DNA of 16,100 nucleotides from Spirochaetaceae bacterium. Lineage in GTDB: Bacteria > Spirochaetota > Spirochaetia > Treponematales > Breznakiellaceae. The DNA is taken from assembly GCA_031257075.1 (NCBI GenBank), contig JAIRPM010000101.1:1-16100 (forward strand). Reading direction: 5' to 3'. The notes below the pieces were generated by a model, which searched no databases, had not been told where the DNA came from, and was given only the letters and a program-made list of their open reading frames with translations. A program made the translations under genes and the position numbers. Every line of letters starts with the position of its first letter. Position 1 is the first letter of the stretch. Below, in pieces: positions 1 through 5,794 of the stretch.

Positions 1-1
1 A

Positions 2-433
2 GACGCGGGGATATATCAGTATTTGCAGCCCAATACATCGGCGCTTTTCAAAAAAGACAAAAGTTTCAGGAGCGCGTACTACAAAAACATTGCCGCCGCG
101 CATACGGAAAACGAACAGCCGCTTATGCGCACGTTCCTCTACAGCATGATTGCCGCGTACATAGAACAGGAAACTGATTGGCAACTAGGCACGGGCGACC
201 CTACCGTCTGCGCGGGCGAACTGTATAAAACGCTTTTCGCAAAAGCGCGGCAATTTGTGTTACCGATGAATCCGCCCCGTCTGGAACTGGAACGGGCCAT
301 CAGGCGGCTTTTTACCGAACACAACATAACGGTAAAAAAAATCAGGCTGAATACACTCACCGGCAGGCGCAGGAACCGGCGCGGCGGGAAAGGCTCCAAA
401 GACCCGCCCAATTCCTTTTTTTATGATGAATAA
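2..433 (+). CDS. Unrecognised protein, 3' end only
   Basis: The reading frame is open from the left edge of the window, so this is the C-terminal part of a longer protein of at least 143 residues. A TTG at 23 could act as a start, but the residues before it (DAGIYQY) read on in the same frame and no Shine-Dalgarno is visible, so an upstream start is more likely. The visible part is soluble, with a helical middle section and a strongly basic stretch near the end (TGRRRNRRGGKG), which would suit nucleic-acid binding or a disordered tail. I do not recognise the family. The stop overlaps the cinA start by 11 bp, so the two genes are probably co-transcribed and translationally coupled. Confidence 0.6.
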   Translation, partial: DAGIYQYLQPNTSALFKKDKSFRSAYYKNIAAAHTENEQPLMRTFLYSMIAAYIEQETDWQLGTGDPTVCAGELYKTLFAKARQFVLPMNPPRLELERAIRRLFTEHNITVKKIRLNTLTGRRRNRRGGKGSKDPPNSFFYDE

Positions 434-983
434 GAAATCCTGTTTGCCCGAACCTTCTCCCGCCGTTTGCAGGCTCTACCGCGCGCTCCGCGCCACGCAG
501 CGCGTTATCGTTTTTGCCGAATCCTGTACCGCCGGTCTTGCCGCCGGAGCCTTTGCCGGGATTCCGGGCGCATCGGAGGCGCTTTGGGGCAGTTATGTGG
601 TCTATACCGCCGAAGCAAAACAATCAATGCTGGGAATTTCCGCCGGCCTTATCGAGCGGTATGGCGCGGTTAGCCGTGAAACGGCCTCCGCAATGGCCGA
701 AGCCGCCCTAGAAAAATCGGGCGCGGACATAGCCGCCGCCGTTACCGGGTTGGCAGGCCCGGATGCCGCCGCAAACCCTACGGCAAAGCCCTGTACCGGC
801 GATGTTTGGTTTGCCGTCTGTAGAAAAGAAATTTCCGGCGGCAGGGCGCTTGATACGCTGATGCGGCATTTTTCCGGCAGCCGTAACGAAGTACGGGCAG
901 CCGCCTGCGAAGAACTGTTTTCCTTTGTTCTCCGTTTAGAAAAAAAATCAAATTCCGATAATCGTTTTAGAGGTATACAATGA
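423..983 (+). CDS. pncC: CinA C-terminal-domain protein (nicotinamide-nucleotide amidohydrolase, PncC type)
   Basis: A 186-residue protein of the CinA C-terminal family, whose characterised members deamidate NMN to nicotinic acid mononucleotide in the cytoplasmic pyridine-nucleotide salvage cycle. The hallmark AESCTAG sits at residues 32-38 (Ser34 the likely nucleophile). It is followed by the YTAEAK segment (Tyr61 and Lys66, the probable catalytic partners) and by AVTGLAGPD at 106-114 with a GDVWFAV strand. The N-terminal molybdopterin-binding-like domain of full CinA is absent, so this is the stand-alone form. There is no clear Shine-Dalgarno; the start lies inside the preceding gene, which suggests coupling, and ATG 426 is an equally possible start. 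The stop overlaps the next gene by 4 bp (ATGA). Family assignment is firm; the enzymatic role is by homology. Confidence 0.9.
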   Translation: MMNKKSCLPEPSPAVCRLYRALRATQRVIVFAESCTAGLAAGAFAGIPGASEALWGSYVVYTAEAKQSMLGISAGLIERYGAVSRETASAMAEAALEKSGADIAAAVTGLAGPDAAANPTAKPCTGDVWFAVCRKEISGGRALDTLMRHFSGSRNEVRAAACEELFSFVLRLEKKSNSDNRFRGIQ

Positions 984-1909
984 GAACAAATGGTTTAATT
1001 TTTATTTTAGCGCTGATAGCGCAAAGCGGCGCGGTTAGTCTTTTTGCGCAGCAGAACGGCGTATATCCGGCAAGTTTGGAGACCGAAATTCGCGGTATAA
1101 ATCAAACGCTGGAAAATCCGCAAACCAATGACACCGGGCGGTATGACGCGCTTGTGCGGCTTGCGCGGATTCAGATTTTAAGCGGCGACATTGAAGCGGC
1201 GGCAGTAACTTGGGAACAGGCCGCCTATGCGGTCGCGGGAAAACGCGATGACGCGGCGCTGCTTGAAAACGCCGCATGCCTTATGGCGATGGGCGAATGG
1301 GACAAAGCCGATGCCAATGTACGCATTGTACTTTTGACGGCCCGCGATGACCGTAAATCGTATATCAAAGCGAAATACTTAAGCGCGCAAATCGAAGCGT
1401 TCCGTTCAGGTTCCAATGTGGTTCTGGACAGTTATCTTGACGACACTGATTTTGCGCAAGAGAAAGCGGCGATTTACTACATACTTTGGAAAACAAGCGG
1501 CCTGGATGAGTACAAAAACCGGCTGTTGATTGAGTACCCCGAAAGCCCGGAAACCAAATCATTGCTTGTTGAATCGGGGGTTGTTACCGGTGTGAGCATA
1601 TTTCCGGGTGCAATGTGGCTGTTATCCGGGCAATCTTTTCCGGTAAGCGCCGCAAAGGCTATACAAGCGCCGGCGGGCAAACTGGAAACCGCCTCTCTGC
1701 CCGCTCTGCAAACAGGGCTTTTTACCACACGGAACAATGCCCTTGCCCAGCAAAGCCGGCTTGCTACATGCGGTTTTGAAGCGTCTGTAAGCCTGCGGCA
1801 GGCGGGCGGCGCCGAATACTGGATTGTATCAGTTCCGTCCGGTTCTGACCTCAATTCTACCGTTCTCAAACTCAAAGAAGCCGGTTTTGAAGCATTGCCG
1901 GTATTTTAA
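980..1909 (+). CDS. Periplasmic SPOR-domain protein with helical (TPR-like) middle
   Basis: A 309-residue exported protein. Residues 1-23 form a signal peptide ending LFA-QQ. Residues about 50-200 are alpha-helical with TPR-like features (alternating Ala/Leu helices such as DAALLENAACLMAMGEWDKA). Residues about 242-308 fit the SPOR fold: LQTGLFTTRNNA, a Gly-Phe turn, then YWIVSVPSGSD and a final helix ending EAGFEALPVF. SPOR domains bind peptidoglycan glycan strands stripped of stem peptides, typically at division or remodelling sites, so this is probably a periplasmic cell-wall-associated factor. AGAGG at 969-973, 6 nt before the ATG, supports the start, which also overlaps the cinA stop by 4 bp. 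The SPOR call is from pattern; a precise role is not known. Confidence 0.75.
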   Translation: MRTNGLIFILALIAQSGAVSLFAQQNGVYPASLETEIRGINQTLENPQTNDTGRYDALVRLARIQILSGDIEAAAVTWEQAAYAVAGKRDDAALLENAACLMAMGEWDKADANVRIVLLTARDDRKSYIKAKYLSAQIEAFRSGSNVVLDSYLDDTDFAQEKAAIYYILWKTSGLDEYKNRLLIEYPESPETKSLLVESGVVTGVSIFPGAMWLLSGQSFPVSAAKAIQAPAGKLETASLPALQTGLFTTRNNALAQQSRLATCGFEASVSLRQAGGAEYWIVSVPSGSDLNSTVLKLKEAGFEALPVF

Positions 1910-1915
1910 CAAACT

Positions 1916-2626
1916 ATGCGGGCCGCGCGTGCATCCTTATTTTTTTGCAAAAAACAATTTTCTGGACATTCAATTAGATGGAAAGGATGCTTCGCGGCCG
2001 CGGTTTTTTTGATAGCCGTAGAAGCGCCTGTTTTTGCCGATTTTTCGGCGGCAGCGGGAGCGCAATTCGGCATAATGATGGAAAGCGCCGGAAACACGCA
2101 TTCAACCCTGTATGCGCCCGGCGGCGCGATTTCGCTTTTTTCGATAGAAGAAGGCTCTTTTATCGGTTTTTTTGCTCATTTTTCATTCCTTGTACCGGCA
2201 GCCATCACAAACAGCGGGGACGTAAGCCTTGATTTTTACGATTTTTTGTTTTTGGGCAGTTTTACCGCCGGTCCCGGTTTTAAGATAGAATTAGGTGATA
2301 CATTCAGGCTGAATATCGGCGCGGGCATCAATGTGCTGGGGCTTCTGTCTTCGGCAACAATAACACATGAATTCTATGACGAATACCAATATTCGCATAC
2401 TATGCTGAATATCGGCGCGGGGCTGGTAGTGGAATTGTCATTCGAAAAAATAGCGCCCTTCTATATTGCGCTTGGGCTGACTTTCTCGTATGATTTTCTC
2501 AATTATTCGGAAAGTTCGTCACCGCAAGGTACGGTAAAAGGCTGGACAACCGACTATGCTCTGTTTGCGCCACGGCCTTATATATGTTTTGGTTACCACT
2601 TTGACGACCCGGTTGGAGACGATTAG
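1916..2626 (+). CDS. Putative outer-membrane beta-barrel protein
   Basis: A 236-residue protein with a long, basic N-region followed by a hydrophobic stretch at residues 26-41 ending VFA, a plausible signal peptidase I site before DFSAAAG. The mature part is rich in Gly and aromatics and shows alternating hydrophobic/polar strands separated by short turns, for example FKIELGDTFRLNIGAGINV and MLNIGAGLVVELSF. It nearly ends on an aromatic strand (YICFGYHF) followed by an acidic tail. This is the look of a small 8- to 10-strand outer-membrane barrel. It starts 6 nt after the SPOR gene without a Shine-Dalgarno, so translation probably depends on coupling. I cannot name a family; a periplasmic beta-sandwich protein is the alternative. 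Confidence 0.6.
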   Translation: MRAARASLFFCKKQFSGHSIRWKGCFAAAVFLIAVEAPVFADFSAAAGAQFGIMMESAGNTHSTLYAPGGAISLFSIEEGSFIGFFAHFSFLVPAAITNSGDVSLDFYDFLFLGSFTAGPGFKIELGDTFRLNIGAGINVLGLLSSATITHEFYDEYQYSHTMLNIGAGLVVELSFEKIAPFYIALGLTFSYDFLNYSESSSPQGTVKGWTTDYALFAPRPYICFGYHFDDPVGDD

Positions 2627-2631
2627 TTTTT

Positions 2632-3489
2632 ATGTATATGAAATTAAAACTGCCGCTGTGCCTTTGTATCCTTTTTCTGCTCTCATGTGAAGAAATCAGC
2701 ACGCCGGAAAAAAGCGGTATTGGCGGGCTTGGTGGTTATACCGAGCCTTTGCCGCCGCTCTGGCGAAAAAAAAATGGCAAAATTCTTTTTTACGCGGAAA
2801 GCAAAACAACAGACTCCTTCTATATATACGATACCGATTATCAAATTTCCCAAGATATTTCCTGTATTTGCGCAGTCGCCCTTCCCAACGTGTTAGAAAC
2901 ATACGCCTGCGGCTGTTCCGGCGCGGAGGACAACAACTGCACCTGTAAAAAAATTTCCGTGCTTATAGACAACAGTTTGTCCGGCAGCGGCGCTTCCAGC
3001 GGCATCGCTTTTGCCGAATACGCGGCTGACTGCGCATGCGCCGGCACCCCCGAGGACAACTGCGCATGTACCGGCGGGGAGGAGTGTACATGCCCCCGAA
3101 AAAATTATGCTCAGTTGCGGCGTGTTGAATTTATAGTGAACGTTCATGAGAGGAAATTTTCACTGCGCTGGTACGCTTCTGACGCGGCCGTCCCCGAACA
3201 TGAATTGACAGACCAGCCCCTGCCGGCGGTAAACCTTGACAAACCCAATAAACTTTGCATTGAACTCTATACGATAAGCCCTCCGTTCCCCCCGTTGATA
3301 ACATACCGCTTTTCGATAAACGATACTGTACTCTATCCCGAAGACGGCGACTCGTTGCCCTACCTGTTTACGCTCGGAAACACCTACGGTTCGGTGTTTT
3401 ATTTGAACAGTCTCGCAAAGAGCGCGCCCACCCGCCAAAATCCTTGTAAAACGGAATTTTCAACCCTGACACCCAAATCTTATCCTTAA
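2632..3489 (+). CDS. Lipoprotein with six CxC motifs
   Basis: A 285-residue lipoprotein. The signal peptide ends in LFLLSC with the lipidated Cys at residue 19 (17 if the ATG at 2638 is used). Residues 78-154 carry six CxC pairs, at 78/80, 93/95, 103/105, 134/136, 144/146 and 152/154. Several belong to a repeated CxCxG...NCxC unit (CGCSGAEDNNCTC and CACAGTPEDNCACTGG). The rest (about 160-285) is beta-rich with a FSLRWYASD strand and a Pro-rich section. CxC clusters like this usually bind soft metals or form disulfides; which applies here is unknown. GGAGA at 2615-2619 is 12 nt upstream. It lies 5 nt after the barrel gene and probably belongs to the same transcript. No family recognised. Confidence 0.75.
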   Translation: MYMKLKLPLCLCILFLLSCEEISTPEKSGIGGLGGYTEPLPPLWRKKNGKILFYAESKTTDSFYIYDTDYQISQDISCICAVALPNVLETYACGCSGAEDNNCTCKKISVLIDNSLSGSGASSGIAFAEYAADCACAGTPEDNCACTGGEECTCPRKNYAQLRRVEFIVNVHERKFSLRWYASDAAVPEHELTDQPLPAVNLDKPNKLCIELYTISPPFPPLITYRFSINDTVLYPEDGDSLPYLFTLGNTYGSVFYLNSLAKSAPTRQNPCKTEFSTLTPKSYP

Positions 3490-3559
3490 GGGCAACGTTC
3501 TAAAAGCGCAACCTCAATGCAAACCGCACCCCCGCATCGTTGTACAAGCAGGAGGCGGT

Positions 3560-3934
3560 ATGAAAAAACATCTATACGTTATATTTTGCGCATTGGCCTG
3601 CGCGTCATGCCTTAGTTTGAGGTTGTTTGAACGCTACGAAGAGGGGCTTTGGGCAGGAACGGGAAAGGGCTATCGCGGCGCTATACGCCTGCTGGTAGAA
3701 ACCAATACAACTTCGATTATCAATATCGAAGTACTGGAAAGCAAGGAAGATGAACCGGCGGGCAGTACGGCGCTCGAAGAACTGATCAGCCGGACACTGG
3801 AAACAGGCTGCGCCGGCGTTGACGCGATTAGCGGCGCGACCGCAACAAGCGAAGGCTTTTTTGCCGCTTTGAACGATGCCTTGGCAAAGGCAAAAAAACA
3901 AACCCCTCTTGCGGAAAAAACATTACCGCGTTAG
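3560..3934 (+). CDS. FMN-binding-domain lipoprotein
   Basis: A 124-residue small lipoprotein. Residues 1-17 are a signal peptide ending CASC (lipidated Cys17, relaxed spirochaetal lipobox). Residues about 31-110 fit the FMN_bind domain: GKGYRGAIRLLVE, then a strand INIEVLESKED, a helix, and the diagnostic VDAISGATATSEGF at 87-100. In this family the Thr of SGAT (here Thr94) is the residue to which ApbE/Ftp flavin transferases attach FMN through a phosphoester. The protein is therefore probably a membrane-anchored single-electron or hydride carrier outside the cytoplasm, as in RnfG/NqrC-like domains and flavinylated surface lipoproteins. AGGAGG at 3550-3555, 4 nt before the ATG, is a strong Shine-Dalgarno. 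No ApbE gene is visible in the window. Confidence 0.85.
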   Translation: MKKHLYVIFCALACASCLSLRLFERYEEGLWAGTGKGYRGAIRLLVETNTTSIINIEVLESKEDEPAGSTALEELISRTLETGCAGVDAISGATATSEGFFAALNDALAKAKKQTPLAEKTLPR

Positions 3935-3954
3935 GATAGGGCAACGCTATGGGA

Positions 3955-3978
3955 GAACGCGCCGCCAAAAGCGCGTTC
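3955..3978 (+). promoter_or_regulatory. Hairpin in the rplK leader
   Basis: GAACGCGC (3955-3962) and GCGCGTTC (3971-3978) form a perfect 8-bp GC-rich stem with an 8-nt loop, 24 nt before the rplK ATG and 12 nt before its Shine-Dalgarno. There is no T-run after it, so it is not a normal terminator; a leader element or transcript-stabilising hairpin fits better. A weak promoter candidate lies just upstream (TTGCGG 3909-3914, 17 bp, TAGGAT 3932-3937). Ribosomal protein L1 is known to repress the rplK-rplA message by binding its leader in other bacteria; I cannot tell whether this hairpin is that site. Confidence 0.45.
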
Positions 3979-4002
3979 GTTTGCACCAAAGAGGAGTTAT
4001 AC

Positions 4003-4434
4003 ATGGCAAAGAAAAAGATTGCCGCATACATCAAACTCCAGTGTCCGGCGGGGAGCGCGACTCCCGCGCCGCCTGTGGGGCCGGCTCTCGGCCCTCATGG
4101 AGTAAGCGCTCCGCAGTTTGTCCAGCAGTTCAATGACCGGACAAAAACGATGGAGAAGGGGCTTGTCATACCGGTTGTAATAACCGTGTATCAGGACAAG
4201 TCATTTACGTTTATCTTAAAAACGCCGCCCGCTGCGGTGCTGATAAAAAAAGCCATAGGACTGGAAAAAGGCTCGGCTCAATCGCACAAGGTAAAGGTCG
4301 GCAAGATTTCCAAGGCAAAACTCGAAGAAATCGCAAAGACGAAGATGCCTGACCTTTCCGCTATTGATGTGGAGGGGGCTGTCAAAATCATTGCGGGAAC
4401 GGCGCGTTCCATGGGCGTAGAGGTAGACAAATGA
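4003..4434 (+). CDS. rplK: 50S ribosomal protein L11
   Basis: A 143-residue L11, the usual length. It binds the GTPase-associated centre of 23S rRNA and supports factor-dependent GTP hydrolysis and the stringent response. The N-terminal domain has the Pro/Gly-rich PAGSATPAPPVGPALGPHGV segment, and the C-terminal RNA-binding domain reads from GSAQSHKVKVGKISK to the end, including AGTARSMGVEV. The start is placed at 4003 (MAKKKIAAYIKL) because GAGGAG (3991-3996) lies 6 nt before it and this matches the family N-terminus; an upstream ATG at 3949 would add 18 atypical residues. The stop overlaps the rplA start by 4 bp (ATGA). The usual upstream neighbours secE and nusG are absent; the preceding gene is an FMN-binding lipoprotein. 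Confidence 0.98.
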   Translation: MAKKKIAAYIKLQCPAGSATPAPPVGPALGPHGVSAPQFVQQFNDRTKTMEKGLVIPVVITVYQDKSFTFILKTPPAAVLIKKAIGLEKGSAQSHKVKVGKISKAKLEEIAKTKMPDLSAIDVEGAVKIIAGTARSMGVEVDK

Positions 4435-5108
4435 AACATGGAAAAAAATACCGCGAAGCGCTCAAAAAATTCGATACAAACGCTGTTTTTGAATTGACCC
4501 AAGCGTGCGAACTGGTAAAATCGCTCAGTTTTGTAAAATTTGATGAAACCGTTGAACTGTCGGCGCGACTCAACCTCAAAAAAGGGCAGACGGTACGCGA
4601 TACGGTTGTGCTTCCTCACCAGTTCAAGGGTGAAAAGCGCGTACTCGTGTTTTGTCCGCCGGAACGCGAAAAAGAAGCGCAGGAAGCGGGTGCCGCCTAT
4701 GCCGGTTCTTCCGACCTTGTTGAAAAAATCAAGGGCGGCTGGCTCGACTTTGACATTGCCGTTGCCACTCCCGATATGATGAAAGATGTAGGCAAACTCG
4801 GTATGGTGCTGGGCCGCAAGGGGCTTATGCCCAATCCTAAAACAGGCACCGTTACCAACGACCTGAAAAGCGCTCTGTCCGAGTTAAAGAAAGGCCGCGT
4901 GGAATTTCGCGCCGACAAAACGGGCATTGTGCATTTGGCTGTCGGCAAGGTTTCGATGGAAACCGGAAAAATCGCCGAAAACGTGAACGCTGTTCTTTCG
5001 GAAATAAAACGAAAGAAACCGGCCGATGCGAAGGGCGAATTTCTTAAAACCGTTTCGGTTTCGTCCAGCATGGGACCCGGCGTGTGGGTTTTGGCGAAAG
5101 ACGCGTAA
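4431..5108 (+). CDS. rplA: 50S ribosomal protein L1
   Basis: A 225-residue L1, normal for the family. It binds 23S rRNA at the mobile L1 stalk that guides release of E-site tRNA, and in many bacteria it represses its own operon by binding the rplK-rplA leader. Signatures include KFDETVELSARLNL near residue 40, the core ATPDMMKDVGKLGMVLGRKG with MPNPKTGTVT after it, and the C-terminal TVSVSSSMGPGVWV. Translation is coupled to rplK through the ATGA overlap, and there is no independent Shine-Dalgarno of note. A 41-nt gap containing a perfect palindrome separates it from rplJ. Confidence 0.98.
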   Translation: MKHGKKYREALKKFDTNAVFELTQACELVKSLSFVKFDETVELSARLNLKKGQTVRDTVVLPHQFKGEKRVLVFCPPEREKEAQEAGAAYAGSSDLVEKIKGGWLDFDIAVATPDMMKDVGKLGMVLGRKGLMPNPKTGTVTNDLKSALSELKKGRVEFRADKTGIVHLAVGKVSMETGKIAENVNAVLSEIKRKKPADAKGEFLKTVSVSSSMGPGVWVLAKDA

Positions 5109-5116
5109 ATACAAAG

Positions 5117-5132
5117 AGGAGGATATCCTCCT
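5117..5132 (+). promoter_or_regulatory. Palindrome made of a Shine-Dalgarno and its complement, before rplJ
   Basis: AGGAGGATATCCTCCT is a perfect 16-nt palindrome between rplA and rplJ. As RNA it would fold into a 6-bp stem with an AUAU loop, pairing an ideal Shine-Dalgarno with an anti-Shine-Dalgarno. The Shine-Dalgarno actually placed for rplJ is a second one, AAGGAG at 5138-5143, only 5 nt further on, so the CCTCCT arm could pair with either copy. L10 leaders in other bacteria carry the L10/L12 autoregulation site in this same place. A control role is inferred from position and form only. Confidence 0.5.
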
Positions 5133-5149
5133 AATGCAAGGAGATTACT

Positions 5150-5698
5150 ATGGCTTTAGTTGCTAAAAAAATACAGGAATCAAAGGCTGCCGCCATCCGG
5201 GAAACAAAAGAAGTGTTTCAGACGGGGGGCAGTCCCGATTTTATTTTTACCGAATACCGCGGGCTTACGGTCGAACAGATTACCGCGTTGCGGAAACAGT
5301 TACGGGCGAAAGACGCGCTCTACAAAGTTATCAAGAATAACTACGCTCGCATCGCGTTTGAGGAACTGTCCGCGCCCAATGTGGCGGACTACCTTACCGG
5401 CCCCACGGCGATAGCGGTTTCGACCAAAGATTCCAACGAAGTAGCAAAAATTCTGCTGGAATTTGCCAAAGAAGCGCCGGTTTTGCAGATTAAGGGCGGC
5501 GTTGTCGCTAATACGGTGTACAATGCCAAGCAAATCGAGGCCTTCTCGAAACTGCCGGGCAAAGACCAGTTGATTGCGATGCTGATGTCCGTAATGAACG
5601 CGCCGGCGCGGAACCTTGCCGCCGCCCTCAACGATATTCCGGCGCGGCTTGTCCGCACGGTAAAAGCTGTCGGCGATAAAAAAGCGGAAGCGGCCTAA
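5150..5698 (+). CDS. rplJ: 50S ribosomal protein L10
   Basis: A 182-residue L10, which anchors the L7/L12 stalk on 23S rRNA and so recruits translation factors. The N-terminal rRNA-binding domain shows IFTEYRGLTVEQITALRKQL and YKVIKNNYARIAF. The middle has GPTAIAVSTKD and VLQIKGGVV, and the C-terminal long helix that holds L12 dimers starts around PARNLAAALNDIPARLVRTV. AAGGAG at 5138-5143 with 6-nt spacing fixes the start. Unusually, the gene is followed at once by a strong terminator and then an unrelated surface lipoprotein gene. Its functional partner rplL, normally next and co-regulated, is not in the window. Confidence 0.97.
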   Translation: MALVAKKIQESKAAAIRETKEVFQTGGSPDFIFTEYRGLTVEQITALRKQLRAKDALYKVIKNNYARIAFEELSAPNVADYLTGPTAIAVSTKDSNEVAKILLEFAKEAPVLQIKGGVVANTVYNAKQIEAFSKLPGKDQLIAMLMSVMNAPARNLAAALNDIPARLVRTVKAVGDKKAEAA

Positions 5699-5720
5699 CG
5701 GCGTTAGCCTAAGCATCCGC

Positions 5721-5770
5721 ACAGTTTATTTCGGGCTGCAGCCTGAAATAAACTGTGGCTTTCTTTTTTT
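5721..5770 (+). terminator. Strong intrinsic terminator of the rplKAJ transcript
   Basis: The arms at 5721-5737 and 5740-5756 pair over 17 positions with a single G-U wobble, centred on GCTGCAGC, and are followed by GGC and a T-rich tract (TTTCTTTTTTT, 5760-5770). The structure begins 23 nt after the rplJ stop. It is the clearest terminator in the window and marks a deliberate end of the ribosomal transcript after rplJ. Confidence 0.92.
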
Positions 5771-5794
5771 CACATACTTTGTTATTATTGAGGT

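Noticed and set aside
423..983. Full-length competence/damage protein CinA
   Set aside because: Only the C-terminal amidohydrolase domain is present; the N-terminal domain is missing and the upstream gene does not encode it.
3955..3978. Leader hairpin as an intrinsic terminator of the envelope cluster
   Set aside because: No T-run follows the stem; GTTTGCACC comes next, so it was kept only as a leader element.
3949..4002. Upstream start for rplK adding 18 residues
   Set aside because: The strong Shine-Dalgarno at 3991-3996 and the family N-terminus both place the start at 4003.
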